Assembly: GCA_019096155.1 (NCBI GenBank)
Contig: JAHCVI010000005.1
Location: forward strand, 816,468 to 880,467
Origin: Staphylotrichum longicolle
Taxonomy: Eukaryota > Ascomycota > Sordariomycetes > Sordariales > Chaetomiaceae
DNA length: 64,000 nt
Direction: 5' to 3'
Numbering within the stretch: position 1 is the first letter of the stretch; each line of letters begins with the position of its first letter. Below are positions 62,628 to 64,000 of this stretch, in pieces. Position numbers and translations under genes: made by a program. Under the pieces are notes generated by a model. The model worked only from the letters and a program-made list of their open reading frames with translations. It was not told the DNA's origin and made no database searches.

Positions 62628-63222
62628 TTCCCGGTCGGAAATTGACCACTAAGTGTGGGGCGTGCAGTAGTCTATCACCGCGGCTGTGGGAGATAATTGC
62701 TCTTACCCTTCACCATGTCGAATTTAAACGGACAATGAGAAGCCAAACCAAACTCCTTCAAACTCCCTGGTGAGTACCCTTCGAGCCAGCTGACCGAGAC
62801 TGAACTGACATGAGAGACGAACAGGCCAACCCGAACGATGGCCCGGACAAAGTTCCTCCGCCAAGTAAGTAGTTTGGGTCGGTGATGACCAGGGAATCCC
62901 TGGTGTTGGATGTTTTTGGCGTCGCTCCACTTCTTTTTGTGGCGGCATCGCGGCATCTTTGGCGGTTCGGTCCGCCATTGGGGAAACTGCGCCTCCAAGC
63001 TTATGTGTGAGATGATGTCGTCACGGACCGACCTACCCTGACGTTTTATGTGGAATGAGCAAGCCTCTTTTGACCCCGCTTCCCTCGCATGCTGCTGTGG
63101 CTGGGCGGCCGAGTCCGTGTGAAAATGAAGCGCAGAAGGGCTACTTGGTCTTGCGTGAGCGTGAGCGTGAGCGTGAGCGTGAGAACCAGACCGGTTCAAA
63201 AAGTGGACAGGGAGACGCCGGT
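62628..63222. other. Upstream of the regulator remnant
   Basis: A minus-strand frame (62,675-63,199) includes WRRNFVRAIVRVGLFVS and a His-Ala run caused by the hexamer repeat at 63,155. I cannot connect it to the regulator with confidence. Confidence 0.4.
63155..63184 (+). repeat. Hexanucleotide microsatellite (GTGAGC)n
   Basis: Five units of GTGAGC. Every unit resembles a splice donor on the plus strand. It is noncoding as far as seen. Confidence 0.9.
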
Positions 63223-63351
63223 TTATTCACTTTCAGAGTTGGCTGGCGTCCAGCCGGCGTTGCTGGCTACTGTGATATCAGCGCCCCTTTCCGCCAAGAG
63301 CTTGACCACCCCGACGTGGCCATTGTTGGCAGCGGGCTCTGTTGGGGAATG
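63223..63351 (-). pseudogene. Ankyrin-repeat fragment
   Basis: A single ankyrin unit is readable: AANNGHVGVVKLLAERGAD, then ITVASNAGWTP and a stop. The NGH-VKLL-GAD spacing is the ankyrin consensus. It would be the C-terminal end of a larger ankyrin protein, since the frame ends at 63223. No further repeats can be read upstream across the dyad region. I treat it as a remnant. Confidence 0.6.
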
Positions 63352-63358
63352 TAATTTC

Positions 63359-63426
63359 TGCCTAAGGCATCAAACTTTTCACCAGAGGGGAGAGTTTTGC
63401 TGCCTGAAATGATGCCTTAGGCATCA
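63359..63426. promoter_or_regulatory. Two dyads of GCCTWAGGCATCA type
   Basis: GCCTAAGGCATCA occurs at 63,360-63,372 and TGATGCCTTAGGCATCA at 63,410-63,426. The second is itself a dyad with 8-bp arms around one T. The first is a half-decayed version of the same dyad. Spacing is 50 bp, about five helical turns. It may be a binding site for a dimeric regulator or the termini of a very small inverted element. Confidence 0.5.
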
Positions 63427-63427
63427 C

Positions 63428-64000
63428 AGGTTGTAGATGAGATTGACGCCAGGCTGGCGGGGGAATCCAAAGTAACCCTCGCAGCTGGCATCTGCAAGCC
63501 CTCCCCAACACGGGATGGAGCGGCTCAGGGTGTGATTCTACCCGGTCCAGTGCTTGTCACACTCCAAGACCCTGTCGCCAGGGGTCAGCCGCTAGGAGCA
63601 TCATACCACGCCGACCTGCCAATTCCACAGAGTTGTCACTGTCAGACGCAGACTTGTGCTGTGTGTTCTTGGGTGATCCAAACGGACTCAACAATGGTAG
63701 ATCGTCTCGACCATCGTCAGACTTGCTCGAGGCGTTGGACTGGCGAGACGAGGCATCATCGAAGTAGTCATTATGCAGCAGCATCTCCCCTTCTCGACAA
63801 GAATCCTCGTCGCGACTATGTTTGCTGAATAAGATCTTTTCTCGGGAACGACCTCTTGCAGTACTGACCGAGAACTCTCCCCGCTCTACATGCCCACCAC
63901 GAGCTCACACGTACCCGACAGGATTTTGACCGGCCTTCCGTAGCGACTCCGCCAATCAAAGGACCCTGGACTAAAGTAAAATTTGCATGGACATCCCCGA
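63428..64000. other. Window end, one unassigned frame
   Basis: The minus-strand frame at 63,557-63,784 (LLHNDYFDDASSRQSNASSK, then RRGMMLLAADPWRQGLGV) is acidic and Ser-rich and may be an exon of a gene continuing beyond the window. No family is recognised. Confidence 0.35.

Noticed and set aside
62675..63199. 174-residue minus-strand frame as 5' exon of the regulator
   Set aside because: It contains a His-Ala tract from the GTGAGC microsatellite and no zinc cluster; linkage to the regulator could not be shown.
1..64000. CRISPR arrays, prokaryotic operons or riboswitches
   Set aside because: The window is eukaryotic; the regular repeats found are microsatellites, minisatellites and terminal repeat units.

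Overview
This 64 kb window comes from a filamentous ascomycete (Pezizomycotina, probably Sordariomycetes). The reasons are short 50-80 nt introns with GTRNGT donors and CTRAC-type branch points, Zn(II)2Cys6 regulators, F-box, HET and NLR-type genes, MARVEL and PTH11-like membrane proteins, Tad-type LINE pieces and Fot1/pogo-type transposons. It looks like an accessory or subtelomeric region. Most recognisable genes are broken, and few appear intact: an F-box gene (about 3.0-4.0 kb), a small secreted cysteine-rich peptide (6.4-6.8 kb), a C6/AflR-like regulator (16.0-17.5 kb, splice pattern uncertain), a complete three-exon C6 regulator (22.1-24.4 kb), a three-exon unknown gene (30.3-31.0 kb), a four-exon MARVEL-like gene (33.1-33.9 kb) and the 3' part of another regulator (61.1-62.6 kb).

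Layout. 1-9.6 kb: remnants of a membrane protein, an SDR, a phosphotransferase, a retropepsin-like protein, a BTB protein and a histidine kinase, plus the F-box and secreted-peptide genes. 9.7-11.9 kb: a two-PAS-domain gene with one in-frame TAG. 12.4-13.9 kb: a tandem, diverged duplication. 16-24.4 kb: two C6 regulators separated by an RGS pseudogene and short dispersed repeats. 25-37.4 kb: LINE 3' debris, HET and NLR fragments and two intact small genes. 37.7-42.2 kb: a transposon cluster holding a 5' LINE piece fused to a pogo 3' end, then a complete 1,859-bp Fot1/pogo element with 40-bp TIRs and TA targets. 42.2-56.3 kb: five decayed genes (amino-acid permease, PTH11-like receptor, hexose transporter, glyoxal oxidase, DUF7703-like membrane protein). 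57.8-60.6 kb: another pogo remnant and a second RGS copy. 61-64 kb: a regulator C-terminus, an ankyrin scrap and a promoter-like dyad pair.

The main signal is repeat-induced point mutation (RIP) acting on ordinary genes. From 40.2 to 56.0 kb nearly every premature stop is a TAG or TAA at a place where the surrounding protein family calls for glutamine (CAG/CAA to TAG/TAA, that is CpA to TpA), with no TGA among those I identified. The LINE ORF1 only 1 kb away is still open. The second signal is a family of terminal inverted repeats sharing ACGTnnnTTATAAGCGAG with an internal tandem motif. Two of them, in inverted orientation at 34,606 and 40,212, bracket 5.6 kb of non-transposon and LINE sequence. 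All family names come from recognition of sequence patterns; no database search was run.
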